Positions 1 through 11,553 of a stretch of DNA of 64,000 nucleotides are shown here, one piece after another. Position numbers and translations under genes: made by a program. Numbering within the stretch: position 1 is the first letter of the stretch; every line of letters starts with the position of its first letter. The notes beneath the pieces were generated by a model that did not search any database, had not been told where the DNA came from, and worked only from the letters and a program-made list of their open reading frames with translations. The stretch lies in the NCBI RefSeq assembly GCF_035594125.1, contig NC_087185.1, forward strand, positions 10,990,501 to 11,054,500. The letters are read 5' to 3'. This stretch comes from Scylla paramamosain. Taxonomy: Eukaryota; Arthropoda; Malacostraca; Decapoda; Portunidae.

Positions 1-828
1 TAATAAGCTCAAAAACACTTGAAAGACCCGTTTTCCTTAGTGTTGTTTTTTTGTTCAAATCAAGTGATTTCCAAGCTTTATATCGGTTTAGTATCTAAAC
101 ACTCAAAAGACAAGTTTCTGGAAACATAGTGTCATTTCCTCATAAAGGTTACTTTGCATGCATTTTTGCGTTTTCTACGTAACAAGCTGATAAACACATA
201 AAATACTTGTTTTTGAGAATTTTATTCTGTTTCTCCATTAAGAGTGTTTTGCAAACGTATTAGCGTTTTGTTACGTAAGAAGCTCAAAAAGATAGAAAAC
301 ACATGTTTTTGATAATGTTTTTTATTCCCATATGGTGATCTTTCCATGCTTTTTAGCATTCTGGTACCTAGAAGATTCATAAACATTCAAAAGACACGTT
401 TCATTAAATTTAGTTTTGTTTGTTAGTTAGTGGGCTTCCATACATTTTGGCGTTTTGGCACCTAACAATATGAAAAAACACTCAAAATACACGTTTTTGG
501 TAATGTTGTTATGTTTATCCATACAGAGTGCTATTCATGCGTTTTCACATTTTGCTATCTAAGAAGCTCAAATTTACTCATAATACACGTTTCTCGTAAT
601 GTCTTTTCTTTCTTCATATAGAATACTTTGCATATATTATGGCGTTTTTCTTCCTAACAAGCTCAAAAACTCTTAAATGATTTTTTTTGATGATATTATT
701 CTGTTTTTCCATAAAGTGTGTTTTTCATGCATTTTACCTTCTTGGTACGTAAGAAGCTGAAAAAAAAAAAAATTCAAAAGACACGTTTTTGGCAAAGTAG
801 TTTTTTTTTTTTTTTATTTCCATGTATA
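1..828 (+). repeat. Satellite block, forward, five-mer type
   Basis: Tandem ~95 bp monomers on the + strand. Successive AGCTC/AGCTG joints fall at about 185, 281, 565, 660 and 755, so the period is 95-96 bp. The subtypes can be told apart here and their order repeats. X1 has AAGACACG, a TATTCCCATATGGTGAT-like centre and TTCCATGCTTTTTAGC. X2 follows and ends CACCTAACAATATG. X3 has AATACACGTTTTTGGTAATG and CAGAGTGCTATTCATGCG. X4 has CATAATACACGTTTCTCGTAATG. X5 has TATTATTCTG and TCCATAAAGTGTG. One five-mer is ~475 bp. The first X2 and X4 look fused (about 95-185), as after a deletion between monomers. No gene is visible. The block recurs almost unchanged from 37865. Confidence 0.9.
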
Positions 829-3800
829 TGTGTTAACTACAAAACAGTTAAAAGTATAAAAACTTCCCTATACTGGAAAAGCAAAAACAACATTCCCCCC
901 AAAAAACGTATTTTTTGGGGTATTTTTTCAGCTACTAACGTACAAAAACGCTACAATGCTTGCAAAAATCCCTTCATGGAAAAAACAAATAACCTTACCA
1001 GAAACTAGTATTTCATTTTATTTCTTAAGCTTGTCACGTACAAAAGCGCCAAAATGCATGCAAAGTACACTATATATGGAGACGAAAGTACATTACGAGA
1101 AACGTGCAGTATGAGTGTTTTCAAATTATTAGGTACCAAAAATATAAAGCGAATGAATAGCACTCTATATGGAGAAACAAAAGCGCTAAAATGCATGCAA
1201 AGCATCATATATGAGGGAAAATACAACACTTCTAGAAACGTGTCTTTTCAGTGTTTGTAACGCTAAAGCGAGTGAATAGCACTCTATATGGAGAAACAAA
1301 AACGCTAAAATGCATGCAAAGCATCATATATGAGGGAAAATACGACACTTCTAGAAACGTGTTTTTTCAGTGTTTGTAAACGTATTAGGTACCAAAATGC
1401 TAAAAAGCAAGGAAAGAACCATACATGGGAAAACAAAACATTACGAAAAAGTCTTTTCATTGTTTTGAGCTACTCACATACTAAAACACAAAGGCGCATG
1501 CAAAACACCTTTTATGGAGAAACAGCAAAACGTGTATTTTTATTGTTTTAAGATAATTACGTAAAAAAATTTCAAAATTCATGTAAAGTTCCCAATATAG
1601 GGAAACGAAAAGACATTACGAAAACGTATATTCTAAGTGTTTTACACCTTATTAGGTTGAAAAATACGAAAATGCATGAATACCACTCTATATGGAGTAA
1701 CAGAGCAACATTACTAAAAACGTGTATTTTGTTTGTTTTAACAATGTTATGTACCAAAACGTCGAAATTCATGCAAAGTGCAATCTATGGGACAAACGAA
1801 ACGAAATTTCCAGAAACGTGAATTTTGAGTGTTTATGAGCGTGTTAGGCACCAAAACTCTAAAAAAAATAAAAATGGAAAGCATTCTATATGGGAATACA
1901 AAACAAAATTATCAAAAAAATAGTATTTTTTTAGTGTTTTTGAGCTACTTTTATATCAAAACGCTTGAACAGACGCAAAACACGCTTTATGGAGAAACAA
2001 AATAACAATACAAAAAAAAAACTATATTTTCAGTGTTTTTGAGGTATGTAAGTAGAATAACGCCGAAATGTATGCAAAGTTGCCTATGCCGGGAAACGAA
2101 GACATTTCGAGAAACGTGTATTATGAGAGCTTTTGAGCTTTTTAGGTATCAAACACAAAGGCACCTTAATAGTACTCTATATGGAGAAAAAAAAAACACG
2201 AATGAAAATATATATTTTGAGTGGTTTTCATATTATTAGGTACCAAAGCGCAAAAAATACATGTAAAGACCTCTAAAAGACGACACAAAACGAAATTACA
2301 AGAAACCTATCTTTTGAGAGTGTTTCTACGTGTTAGGCACCAAAACACTAAGAAGTATGAAAAGTGCACTATGCTGGAAGGGAAAAAGAAATAACCAACA
2401 AAGTGACTTTTCACGTGTTTGGAAGTTTTTAAATTTATAATGTACCAAAACGATAAAACATGCAAAACACCCTTCCTGCAGAAACATAAAAACATTACCA
2501 AAAACGAGCATTTTGAGCGATTTTTCAGCTTGTTATGTACAAAAGCGTCAAAATGGATATAAAGTACCCTATATAAGAAAACGAAGAGACATTAAGAGAA
2601 ACCAGTATTATTATTATTATTTTTTTTTTTTAGCTTATTAGGTACCGAAACGATAAAACGCACGATTTCCCTTCTGTATGGAGAAAACGTGTATTTTAAG
2701 TATATTTAGCTTTGTTAGGTATCAAAACGCCAAAATGTATTTAAAGCACCCGATATGGGGAAAATAAACGACATTTCCAGAAACATGTCTTTTGAGAGTT
2801 TATGAGTGTGTTAGGCACACAAAGCACTTAAAAAGCATGGAAAGTATCGTAAATGGGAAAACATTAAGTGTTTTGAGGTACTTACATACCAAACCGCTAA
2901 AACGGTTGCAAAACACACTTTATGGAGAAACTTTACAGCTTTACCAAAAACATGCATTTTGAGAGATTTTGCGCCTGTTACGTACAAACACGATAAAATA
3001 CATGCAAATAACCCTAAAAGGGGAAAAGAAAACATTAAAAGAAACGTATATTTTGAGTGGTATTGAGCTTCATATGTACCAGAACACTAAAACGTATGAA
3101 TAATACTCTATATGGAGAAACGAAACAAGATTAACCAACCCTTGTGTTTTAAGGCTTTTTTCACGTTATTAGGTACCGCAACGCGAAAATGCATGCAAAG
3201 CATACTATATGGGGAAAGGAAACATTTCCAGAAACATGTCCTTTCACTGTTTATGAGCATGTTATGTACCAAGAAGCTAAAAACCAAGGAAAGCACCCTA
3301 TAGGAGAAAACAAAAGATTACAAAAACTTTTAATTTCAGCTACCTACATACAAAAACACTTAAACGCATCCAAAACGCCTTTAAAAAAAAAAAAAAAAAA
3401 CTGAATTACCAAAAAAGCGTGTATGTTTTGAGCTTGTTACGCAAAAAAAAAGTAACCTAAAACATTATGAGAAACTTATATAAAGAGCGTTTTTGAGCTT
3501 CTCAGGTAACAAAACGCGAAAATGCATGAATAATACTCTCTTTAGAGAAACACAACAATATTAGATACCAAAACGCTAAAAAGCAACGAAAGCTCCCTAT
3601 TTGGAAAAGCAAAACATTACCAAAAGCGTGTCTTTTGAGAGTTTTTACAGCTACTTACGTACAAAAACGCTGAAATGCATGCAAAGCACATTTTATAGAG
3701 AAACAGAATAACATTACCAGAAACGTGTATTTTGAGTTTTTTTTTTTTTATCTTACGTATAAAAAAATAAAAAATGCATGCAAAGTATCCTAAATGGCGA

Positions 3801-4611
3801 TACGAAAAGAAATAAAAAGACACTTCATTTATCAGTGTTTTTCAGATTCTTAGGTAGCAAAATGCACAAACGCATGTATAACATTATATATGAAGAAACA
3901 GAAGAACATTACCGAAAACGTATATTTTGAGTGTTTTTTTCACATTCTTACGTAACAAAAACGCCAAAATGCATGGAAATCACCCAATATGGATAAAATA
4001 AAGGACATTACGAGAAAGATGCCATTAGTGTTTTTGAGCGTCTTAGGTACCAAACACGAAAACTATTTAGTACCACTGTAAATGGATAAAGAGAACATTA
4101 CCAAAAACGTTTATTTTGTGTTTTTCACAATTTTACGAGTATGTACCAAAACGTCAAAATGACTCCAGAGCACAATCTATGGGGAGATGAAACGATATTT
4201 CCAGAAACGACTTTTGAGTGTCAGTTGTTGTTGTTAGGTAGCAAAGTCATAAAAAGCATGGAAAGCTACCTATATGAAAGAACAAGTCAAACAAAAATTT
4301 ATCTTTTGGGTATTTTCAGCTACTTACGTACCATAACGCTGAGATGTATGCAAAACACCCTTTATTACCATAAACATTTTTTTTCTTTTTATATATAAAA
4401 ATAAACAAAAATGCAGGCAAAATACTTTGCATGAGGAAACGAAAAGACATTAGAAGAAACTTTTATAATAAGTGTTTTTTTTTTTTTTATTTCTTAGGTA
4501 CCAAGAACTATTTGACGCAATGAAGAACACTTTATATGAAGAAAAAAACAAGATTACCAAAAATGTGCTTTTTGAGTGTTTTTCACATTCTTAGGTACGA
4601 AAACACTCTAT
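829..4611 (-). repeat. Satellite block, reverse, five-mer type
   Basis: The same monomer family and X1-X5 order as in the preceding block, now on the minus strand. On the + strand this appears as repeated GAGAAACGTGTATTATGAGTG, TTAGGTACCAAAACGC and AAAATGCATGCAAAG. The forward-to-reverse change falls inside an X1 monomer near CATGTATATGTGTTAAC (830-836). Direct homologues are 8056-11543 (from position 1111 on) and 38728-42390. An inverted homologue is 17061-20660. Short ORFs here are satellite translations that recur in every copy with different ends and have no start context or protein-like composition. I see no other element. Confidence 0.9.
1150..1378. repeat. 119 bp local tandem duplication inside the satellite
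   Basis: The string ATAGCACTCTATATGGAG occurs with its CACTC at 1161 and again at 1280, a period of 119 bp rather than 95. Both copies continue through AAATGCATGCAAAGCATCAT and ATGAGGGAAAATAC to CTAGAAACGTG. The same doubled segment is at 8106/8225 in the second copy of the 6.9 kb unit. The homologous place near 39050-39150 has only one copy, so this is an extra duplication private to the 1-15 kb lineage. Confidence 0.85.
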
Positions 4612-4621
4612 AAAGAGTGTT
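4602..4621. other. Palindromic orientation-switch junction (reverse to forward), copy 1
   Basis: AACACTCT - ATAA - AGAGTGTT is a perfect 8 bp inverted repeat with a 4 bp centre. Left of it the monomers read on the minus strand (TTCTTAGGTACGAAAACACTC), right of it on the plus strand (AGAGTGTTATTTGTGGG). The same junction, including the downstream TTTTTCATA and TAACGAAC variant, is at 11534, 42382 and, as an inverted copy, 17051. Confidence 0.85.
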
Positions 4622-7600
4622 ATTTGTGGGTTTTACCTTTTTCATACTTAACGAACATAAAAATAACTCATAATACACGTTTCTCGTGACGTCCTTTTAT
4701 TTTTGCAAACATAGTGTTTTTTTCATGTATTTTAGCTTTTTTTATAGGTAACATGATGAAAAACACTCAGAATACATGTTTTTTGGTAATGTTATTCTGT
4801 TTCTCCATAAAGGGTGTTTTCCATGCTTTTTAGGGTTTTGGTATGTAAGGAGCTCAAATTTCTTGGTAAAAGTTCTTTTTATTTCTTGGCAAGTTCTTGG
4901 TAAAAGTTCGTTTTATTCCCATGTAATGTGATTGCCGTGCATTTTACTGCTTTATTGCCTATCACGCTCAAAAACTTTTTGGTAATGTCATTTTTTTCCA
5001 CATAAAGCTAGTTTCGCATGCAATTTGGGGTTTTGGTAACTAAGAATGTGAAAAGCACTCAAAATACACGCATTTGGTACAGTTGTTCTGTATTCTTAAT
5101 TAAGAGTGTTTCAGCATTTTGGTATCTCAGAAAATTCTTTTTATACACGAGTTTTTGCGTTTTTTGCCTTGTGGTTCTTGTGAAACTATAGAACACTCAT
5201 TATACACATTTTTCGTAATGTCCTTTTGTATCCCAATATAGAGTGCTTTCGCATTTTCGCATTTTTTGAAGGTAAGAAGCTCAAAAACATTAAAAATATA
5301 CCTTTTTGGTAATATTATTCTATTTCTTCATATTCGTTGGTTTGCATCCGGTTTAGCGTTTTTCTACGTAAAACACTTAAAAGACACTTTTTTCAGTAAT
5401 TTTGTGATGGATTCCCATTTTGAGTGACTTCCATATTATTTATTGTTTTGGTGCCTAACATGCTGAAAAACACTCAAAAGACAGGTTTCTGGTAAAATCG
5501 TTTAATTTCTTTGGATGCACTTTAGGCTTTAGTACATAACAGTCCGAAAAAGAAGATAAAATTAACTTTTTTTGATAATGTTCTTTTTCACATAATTTCC
5601 CTGAATTTTTCCAGAATTTTGGCATCTCGGTACCTATGAAGATGAATAACAAAAAAAATTCCTATTTTTTTTATTTATTTATTTTTTCTCTATAAAGAGT
5701 GTTATTTGTGGATTTTAGCTTTTTGGTACTTAAAGAACTTAAAAAACACTCATAATACATGTTTCTCGCAATGTTCTTTCGTTTCTCAAACATAAGGTTC
5801 TTTGCATGTACTTAAGCGCTTTTATAGGTAACATGATCAAAAACACTCAAAATACATGTTTTTGGTAATGTTATGATGTCTCTCCATATAGGTGTTTTGC
5901 ATGCTTTTTTTTTTAGCGTTTTGGTATATAAGGAGCTCAAAAACACTTAAAGGCAAGTTCTTGGTAAAAGTTGGTTTTATTCCCATGTAATGTGATTGCC
6001 CTGTTTTTTATTGCTTTATTGCCTATCATGCTAAAAAAAAAAAAAAAAACACTTAAAAGACACTTTTCTGGTAATGTCATTTTTTTTCCCACATAAAGCT
6101 ACTTTCACATGGAATTTGGGGTTTTGGTAACTAGGAATGTGAAAAAACACTCAAAATACACGCATTTGATAAGGTTGTTCTGTTTCTCAATTAAGAGTGT
6201 TATTCAGGAGTTTCAGCATTTTGGTATCTAAGAAACTTCTCCATATATACGAGTTTTTTGCGTTTTTTTGCCTTGTGGTTCTTCAGAATCTATAAAATAC
6301 TCATTATACACATTTCTCGTAATGTCCTTTTGTTAACCAGTATAGAGAGCTTTGCATTCATTTTCGCGTTTTTTGTAAGTAAAGAGCCCAAAAACACTCG
6401 AAATGTACCTTTTTGGTAATGTTATTCTATTTCTTCATATTGGTTGGTTTGCATCGGTTTTAGCGTTTTTCTACGTAAAACACAGAAAAGACACGTTTTC
6501 AGTAATTTTGTTTTGGATTCCCACATAGAATGACTTCCATATTATTTATTGTTTTGGTGACTAACATGCTGGAAAACACTCACAACCCAGGTTTCTCGTA
6601 AAGTCATTTAATTTCCTCATATAGTTAGCTTTCCAAGCACTTTAAGGTTTGGTACATAAGTCTGAAAAAAAAGCTAAAATTAACTTGTTTGATAATATTC
6701 TTTTTTCACATAATTTCCCTGAATTTTGCCAGAATTTTAGCATCTCGGTACCTATGAAGAAGAAAAAAAAAATCCAATTTTTTAAATTTATTTATTTATT
6801 TTTTTTCTCTCTCTATAAAGAGGTTTTAGCTTTTTGGTACTTATGGAACTTAAAAATACTCATAATACACGTTTCTCGTAATATCCTTTCTTTTCCCAGA
6901 CATAGGGTTTTTTGCATGTATTTAAGCGTTTTTAGAGGTAACATAATCAAAAACACTGAAAATACATGTTTTTGGTAATGTTAATATGTTTCTCCATAAA
7001 GGGTGTTTTCCATGCGTTTTAGCGTTTTGGTATATAAGGGGCTCAAAAACACTTAAAGGCAAGTTCTTGGTAAAAGATGGTTTTATTCTCATGTAATATG
7101 ATTGCCCTCCTTTTTAGTGCTTTATTGCCTAACACGCTCAAAAACACTCAAAAGACACTTTTCTAGTAATGTCATTTTTTTTGCCACATAAACCTAGTGT
7201 CGCATGGAATTTGGGGTTTTGGTAACTAAGAATGTGAAAAACACTCAAAATACACAAATTTAGTAAGGTTGTTCTGCTTCTCAATTATGAGTGTTATTCA
7301 GGAGTTTCAGCATTTTGGTATCTAAGAAACTTCTCCATATACACAAGTTTTTGCGTTTTTTTGCCTTGTGGTTCTTGTGAAACTATAAAACACTCATTAT
7401 ACACGTTTCTCGTAATGTCTTTTTGTTTCCTTATATAGACTGCTTTGCATCCATTTTCGCGTTTTTTTTTTTTTTTTTTTGATAACTAGCTGAAAAACAC
7501 TTAAAAAATACCTTTTTGGTAATGTTATTCTTTTTCTTCATATTGGTTGGTTTGCATCCGTTTTAGCGTTTTTCTTCGTAAAACACTGAAAAAACACGTT

Positions 7601-8055
7601 TCCAGTAATTTTGTTTTGGATTCCCATATAGAGTGACTTCCATATTATTTATCGTTTTGGTGCCTAACATGCTGAAAAACACTCAAAAGACAGGTTTCTG
7701 GTAAAGTCGTTTAATTTCCCCATATAGTTGGCTTTGCATGCACTTTAGGGTTTGGTACATAAGAGTCCGAAAAAAAAGCTAAAATAAACTTTTTTTAATA
7801 ATGTTCTTTTTTCACATAATTTACCTGAATTTTGCCAGAATTTTTGCATATCGGTACCTATGAAAATGAAAAAAAAAAAAAAATCCTATTTTTTTTATTT
7901 ATTTATTTTTTCTCTATAAAGAGTGTTTTTTGTGGCTTTTAGTTTTTTGGTACTTAAAGAACTTAAAAACACTCATAATACACGTTTCTAGAAATGTCCT
8001 TTCGTTTCCCAAACATAAGGTTCTTTGCATGTACTTAAGCGCTTTTATAGGTAAC
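4612..8055 (+). repeat. Satellite block, forward, 1.1 kb HOR array
   Basis: Three full HOR units and a partial one. I set unit starts at the CTCTATAAAG half-monomer: 4607, 5688, 6811 and 7912, giving lengths of 1081, 1123 and 1101 bp. Unit order is half-X3, X4 (TTTCCCAAACATAAGG), X5, X1 (GGCAAGTTCTTGGTAAAAG), X2 (AATTTGGGGTTTTGG), X3 (TTTCAGCATTTTGGTATCT), half-X3 (ATACGAGTTTTTTGCG), X4', X5' (ATTGGTTGGTTTGCATC), X1', X2', then a diverged X3' (CATAATTTCCCTGAATTTT) and an A-run/(TTTA)n tract. No gene or other insertion is seen. Confidence 0.9.
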
Positions 8056-11000
8056 ATGAGTGTTTTCAAATTATTAGGTACCAAAAATATAAAGCGAATG
8101 AATAGCACTCTATATGGAGAAACAAAAGCGCTAAAATGCATGCAAAGAATCATATATGAGGGAAAATACGACACTTCTAGAAACGTGTCTTTTCAGTGTT
8201 TGTAACGCTAAAGCGAGTGAATAGCACTCTATATGGAGAAACAAAAACGCTAAAATGCATGCAAAGCATCATATATGAGGGAAAATACGACACTTCTAGA
8301 AACGTGTTTTTTCAGTGTTTGTAAGCGTATTAGGTACCAAAATGCTAAAAACCAAGGAAAGAACCATACATGGGAAAACAAAACATTACAAAAAAGTCTT
8401 TTCATTGTTTTGAGCTACTTACATACTAAAACGCAAAGGCACATGCAAAACACCTTTTATGGAGAAACAGCAAAACGTGTATTTTTATTGTTTAAGATAA
8501 TTACGTAAAAAAATTTCAAAATTCATGTAAAGTTCCCGATATGGGGAAACGAAAAGACATTACGAAAACGTATATTCTAAGTGTTTTACACCTTATTAGG
8601 TTGAAAAATACGAAAATGCATGAATACCACTCTATATGGAGTAACAGAGCAACATTACTAAAAACGTGTATTTTGTTTGTTTTAACAATGTTATGTACCA
8701 AAACGTCGAAATTCATGCAAAGTGCAATCTATGGGACAAACGAAACGAAATTTCCAGAAACGTGAATTTTGAGTGTTTATGAGCGTGTTAGGCACCAAAA
8801 CTCTAAAAAAAATAAAAATGGAAAGCATTCTATATGGAAATACAAAACAAAATTATCAAAAAAATAGTATTTTTTTAGTGTTTTTGAGCTACTTTATAGC
8901 AAAACGCTTGAACAGACGCAAAACACGCTTTATGGAGAAACAAAATAACAATACAAAAAAAACTATATTTTCAGTGTTTTTGAGGTATGTAAGTAGAATA
9001 ACGCCGAAATGTATGCAAAGTTCCCTATGCCGGGAAACAAAGACATTTCGAGAAACGTGTATTATGAGAGCTTTTGAGCTTTTTAGGTACCAAACACAAA
9101 GGCACCTTAATAGTACTCTATATGGAGGAAAAAAAAACAACACGAATGAAAATATATATTTTGAGTGGTTTTCATATTATTAGGTACCAAAGCGCAAAAA
9201 TACATGCAAAGACCTCTAAAAGACGACACAAAACGAAATTACAAGAAACCTATCTTTTGAGAGTGTTTCTACGTGTTAGGCACCAAAACACTAAGAAGTA
9301 TGAAAAGAGCACTATGTTGGAAGGGAAAAAGAAATAACCAACAAAGTGACTTTTCACGTGTTTGGAAGTTTTCAAATTTATAATGTACCACAACGATAAA
9401 ACATGCAAAACACCCTTCCTGCAGAAACATAAAACATTACCAAAAACGAGCATTCTGAGCGATTTTTCAGCTTGTTATGTACAAAAGCGTCAAAATGGAT
9501 ATAAAGTACCCTATATAAGAAAACGAAGAGACATTAAGAGAAACCAGTATTATTATTGTTTTTTTTTTTTAGCTTATTAGGTACCAAAACGATAAAACGC
9601 ACGATTTCCCTTCTGTATGGAGAAAACGTGTATTTTAAGTGTATCTAGCTTTCTTAGGTATCAAAACGCCAAAATGCATGCAAAGCACCCGATATGGGGA
9701 AAATAAACGACATTTCCAGAAACATGTCTTTTGAGAGTTTATGAGTGTGTTAGACACAAAAAGCTCTGAAAAAGCATGGAAAGTATCATAAATGGGAAAA
9801 CATTAAGTGTTTTGAGGTACTTACATACCAAACCGCTAAAACGGTTGCAAAACACACTTTATTGAGAAACTCAACAGCTTTACCAAAAACATGCATTTTG
9901 AGAGATTTTGCGCTTCTTACGTACAAAAACGAAAAAATACATGCAAATAACCCTAAAAGGGGAAAAGAAAACATTAAAAGAAACGTATATTTTGAGTGGT
10001 ATTGAGCTTCATAGGTAGCAGAACACTAAAACGTATGAATAATACTCTATACGGACAAACGAAACAAGATTAACCAACCCTTGTGTTTTAAGGCTTTTTT
10101 CACGTTATTAGGTACCGCAACGCGAAAATGCATGCAAAGCATACTATATGGGGAAAGGAAACATTTCCAGAAACATGTCCTTTCACTGTTTATGAGCATG
10201 TTATGTACCAAGAAGCTAAAAACCAAGGAAAGCACCCTATAGGAGAAAACAAAAGATTACAAAACTTTTAATTTCAGCTACTTACATACAAAAAACACTT
10301 AAACGCATCGAAAACGCCTTTTTTTTTTTTTTACTGAATAACATTACCAAAAAAGCGTGTATGTTTTGAGCTTGTTACGCAAAAAAAAGTAACCAAAAAC
10401 ATTATGAGAAACTTATATAAAGAGTGTTTTTGAGCTTTTCAGGTAACAAAACGCGAAAATGCATGAATAATACTCTCTTTAGAGAAACACAACAATATTA
10501 GATACCAAAACGCTAAAAAGCAACGAAAGCTCCCTATTTGGAAAAGCAAAACATTACCAAAAGCGTGTCTTTTGAGAGTTTTTACAGCTACTTACGTACC
10601 AAAACGCTGAAATGCATGCAAAGCACATTTTATAGAGAAACAGAATAACATTACCAGAAACGTGTATTTTGATTTTTTTTTTTTTATCTTACGTATAAAA
10701 AAAAGCAAAAATGCATGCAGAGTATCCTAAATGGCGATACGAAAAGAAATAAAAAGACACTTCATTTATCAGTGTTTTTGAGATTCTTAGGTAGCAAAAT
10801 GCACAAACGCATGGGTAACATTATATGTGAAGAAACAGAAGAACATTACCGAAAACGTATATTTTGAGTGTTTTTTTCACATTGTTACGTAACAAAAACG
10901 CCAAAATGCATGGAAATCACCCAATATGGATAAAATAAAGGACATTACTAGAAAGATGCCATTAGTGTTTTTGAGCGTCTTAGGTACCAAACGCGAAAAC

Positions 11001-11543
11001 TATTTAGTACCACTGTAAATGGATAAAGAGAACATTACCAAAAACGTTTATTTTGTGTTTTTCACAATTTTATGTACCAAAACGTCAAAATGACTCCAGA
11101 GCACAATCAATGGGGAGATGAAACGATATTTCCAGAAACATGACTTTTGAGTGTCGATTGTTGTTTTTAGGTACCAAAGTTATAAAAAGCATGGAAACCT
11201 ACCTATATGAAAGAAGAAGTCAAACAAAAATTTATCTTTTGGGTATTTTCAGCTACTTACGTACCATAACGCTGAGATGTATGCAAAACACCCTTTATTA
11301 AATTAAAAAAAATTTTTTTCTTTTTACATATAAAAAGAAACAAATATGCTTGCAAAATACTTTGCATGAGGAAACGAAAAGACATTAGAAGAAACTTTTA
11401 TAATAAGTGTTTTTTTTTTTATTTCTTAGGTACCAAGAACTATTTGACGCAATGAAGAACACTTTATATGAAGAAAAAAACAAGATTACCAAAAATGTGC
11501 TTTTTGAGTGTTTTTCACATTCTTAGGTACGAAAACACTCTAT
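8056..11543 (-). repeat. Satellite block, reverse, five-mer type
   Basis: Minus-strand monomers in five-mer order, the second copy of 1111-4611. It begins abruptly after the forward X4 monomer of the previous unit (GGTAACATGA|GTGTTTTC). It ends at the palindrome 11534-11553. Small differences from copy 1 are mainly lengths of A and T runs (for example the T run at about 10318-10332, where copy 1 has an A run). Nothing but satellite is seen. Confidence 0.9.
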
Positions 11544-11553
11544 AAAGAGTGTT
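11534..11553. other. Palindromic orientation-switch junction, copy 2
   Basis: AACACTCT - ATAA - AGAGTGTT, identical to 4602-4621, joins the reverse five-mer block to the forward HOR block. The HOR sequence that follows has the same TTTTTCATACTTAACGAAC variant. Confidence 0.85.

Larger units (their letters stand above)
1111..8055. repeat. Tandem segmental duplication, copy 1 (~6.94 kb)
   Basis: This unit runs from ATGAGTGTTTTCAAATTA at 1111 through a reverse five-mer block, the palindromic switch at 4602-4621 and a forward HOR block, ending with GGTAAC at 8055. Copy 2 begins directly at 8056 with the same ATGAGTGTTTTCAAATTA. Shared private details include the 119 bp duplication, the switch junction and the order of HOR variants. 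Differences are scattered substitutions and small indels, so the 6945 bp offset at the start has drifted to 6932 at the switch. Confidence 0.88.

Noticed and set aside
5640..5700. Poly(A)/(TTTA) tract as the tail of a SINE or retrogene.
   Set aside because: The sequence beside it is diverged satellite (CATAATTTCCCTGAATTTT aligns to X3), with no tRNA-like promoter boxes or target-site duplication.
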